Shown: piece by piece, positions 7,197 through 7,206 of the stretch | Position numbering within the stretch: the stretch's first letter is position 1 | Layout: each line of letters opens with the position of its first letter | DNA from: an uncultured Bacilli bacterium | GTDB taxonomy: Bacteria; Bacillota_I; Bacilli_A; RF39; UBA660 | Reading direction: 5' to 3' | NCBI GenBank assembly: GCA_947628635.1 | Contig: CANRAX010000059.1 | Span: forward strand, 1-7,206 | Length of the DNA: 7,206 nt | Program-made: the position numbers and the translations under genes | Notes under the pieces: generated by a model | Seen by the model: the letters and a program-made list of their open reading frames with translations, nothing else | Told to the model about the DNA's origin: nothing | Database searches by the model: none

Positions 7197-7202
7197 ACCT
7201 CT
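7197..7202 (-). promoter_or_regulatory. Ribosome binding site of the ATPase gene
   Basis: AGAGGT on the minus strand is followed by TTAAAAT and the start region. The GTG at 7190 is 6 bases away. An overlapping out-of-frame ATG at 7192 (ATGTG) would give only nine codons before a stop, so the GTG is the functional start. Confidence 0.7.
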
Positions 7203-7206
7203 TTTC

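Noticed and set aside
1..7206. tRNA, rRNA, CRISPR array, insertion sequence or attachment site
   Set aside because: No repeated spacer pattern, transposase-like frame, terminal inverted repeats or tRNA-like cloverleaf was seen on either strand; nearly all of the window is coding.

Overview
The window is AT-rich and every gene is on the minus strand. Strong AGGAGG-type ribosome binding sites, short intergenic gaps and a two-gene ABC polysaccharide exporter suggest a low-GC Gram-positive (Bacillota) or relative. Trp is encoded by TGG and no long gene uses an in-frame TGA, so the standard bacterial code fits. The taxon is an inference. The content is part of a cell-surface polysaccharide (capsule, teichoic-acid-like or secondary wall polymer) locus.

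Layout in transcription order, from high to low coordinates. (1) A short-form Wzt/TagH ABC ATPase (GTG start at 7190) is followed 5 bases later by a Wzm/TagG ABC-2 permease, and that unit ends in an intrinsic terminator at 5609-5636. (2) A 160-base gap holds the terminator and then an extended -10 promoter (TGATATAAT). (3) A new unit begins with an 818-residue protein that fuses a polysaccharide pyruvyl transferase domain, a two-cluster ferredoxin domain, an FrhB-like flavoprotein/Fe-S domain and a C-terminal coiled coil. (4) Next is a 774-residue GT2-GT4 double glycosyltransferase with a C-terminal hydrophobic helix. (5) Last is the first 223 codons of a PP-loop ATP-pyrophosphatase-like protein that runs off the left edge of the window.

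How they may work together: the two glycosyltransferase domains would add sugars to a lipid-linked glycan on the inner membrane face, the fusion protein and the PP-loop protein would chemically modify that glycan or its precursors, and Wzm-Wzt would export it. The exporter and glycosyltransferase roles are well supported by family. The chemistry of the fusion protein and of the PP-loop protein is unknown.

The most unusual points are the three-module pyruvyl transferase/ferredoxin/FrhB fusion, a run of eight G in its coding strand that lies in a conserved motif of the FrhB part and could act as an on/off slippage switch, and the pairing of this redox fusion with a PP-loop enzyme in one transcription unit.
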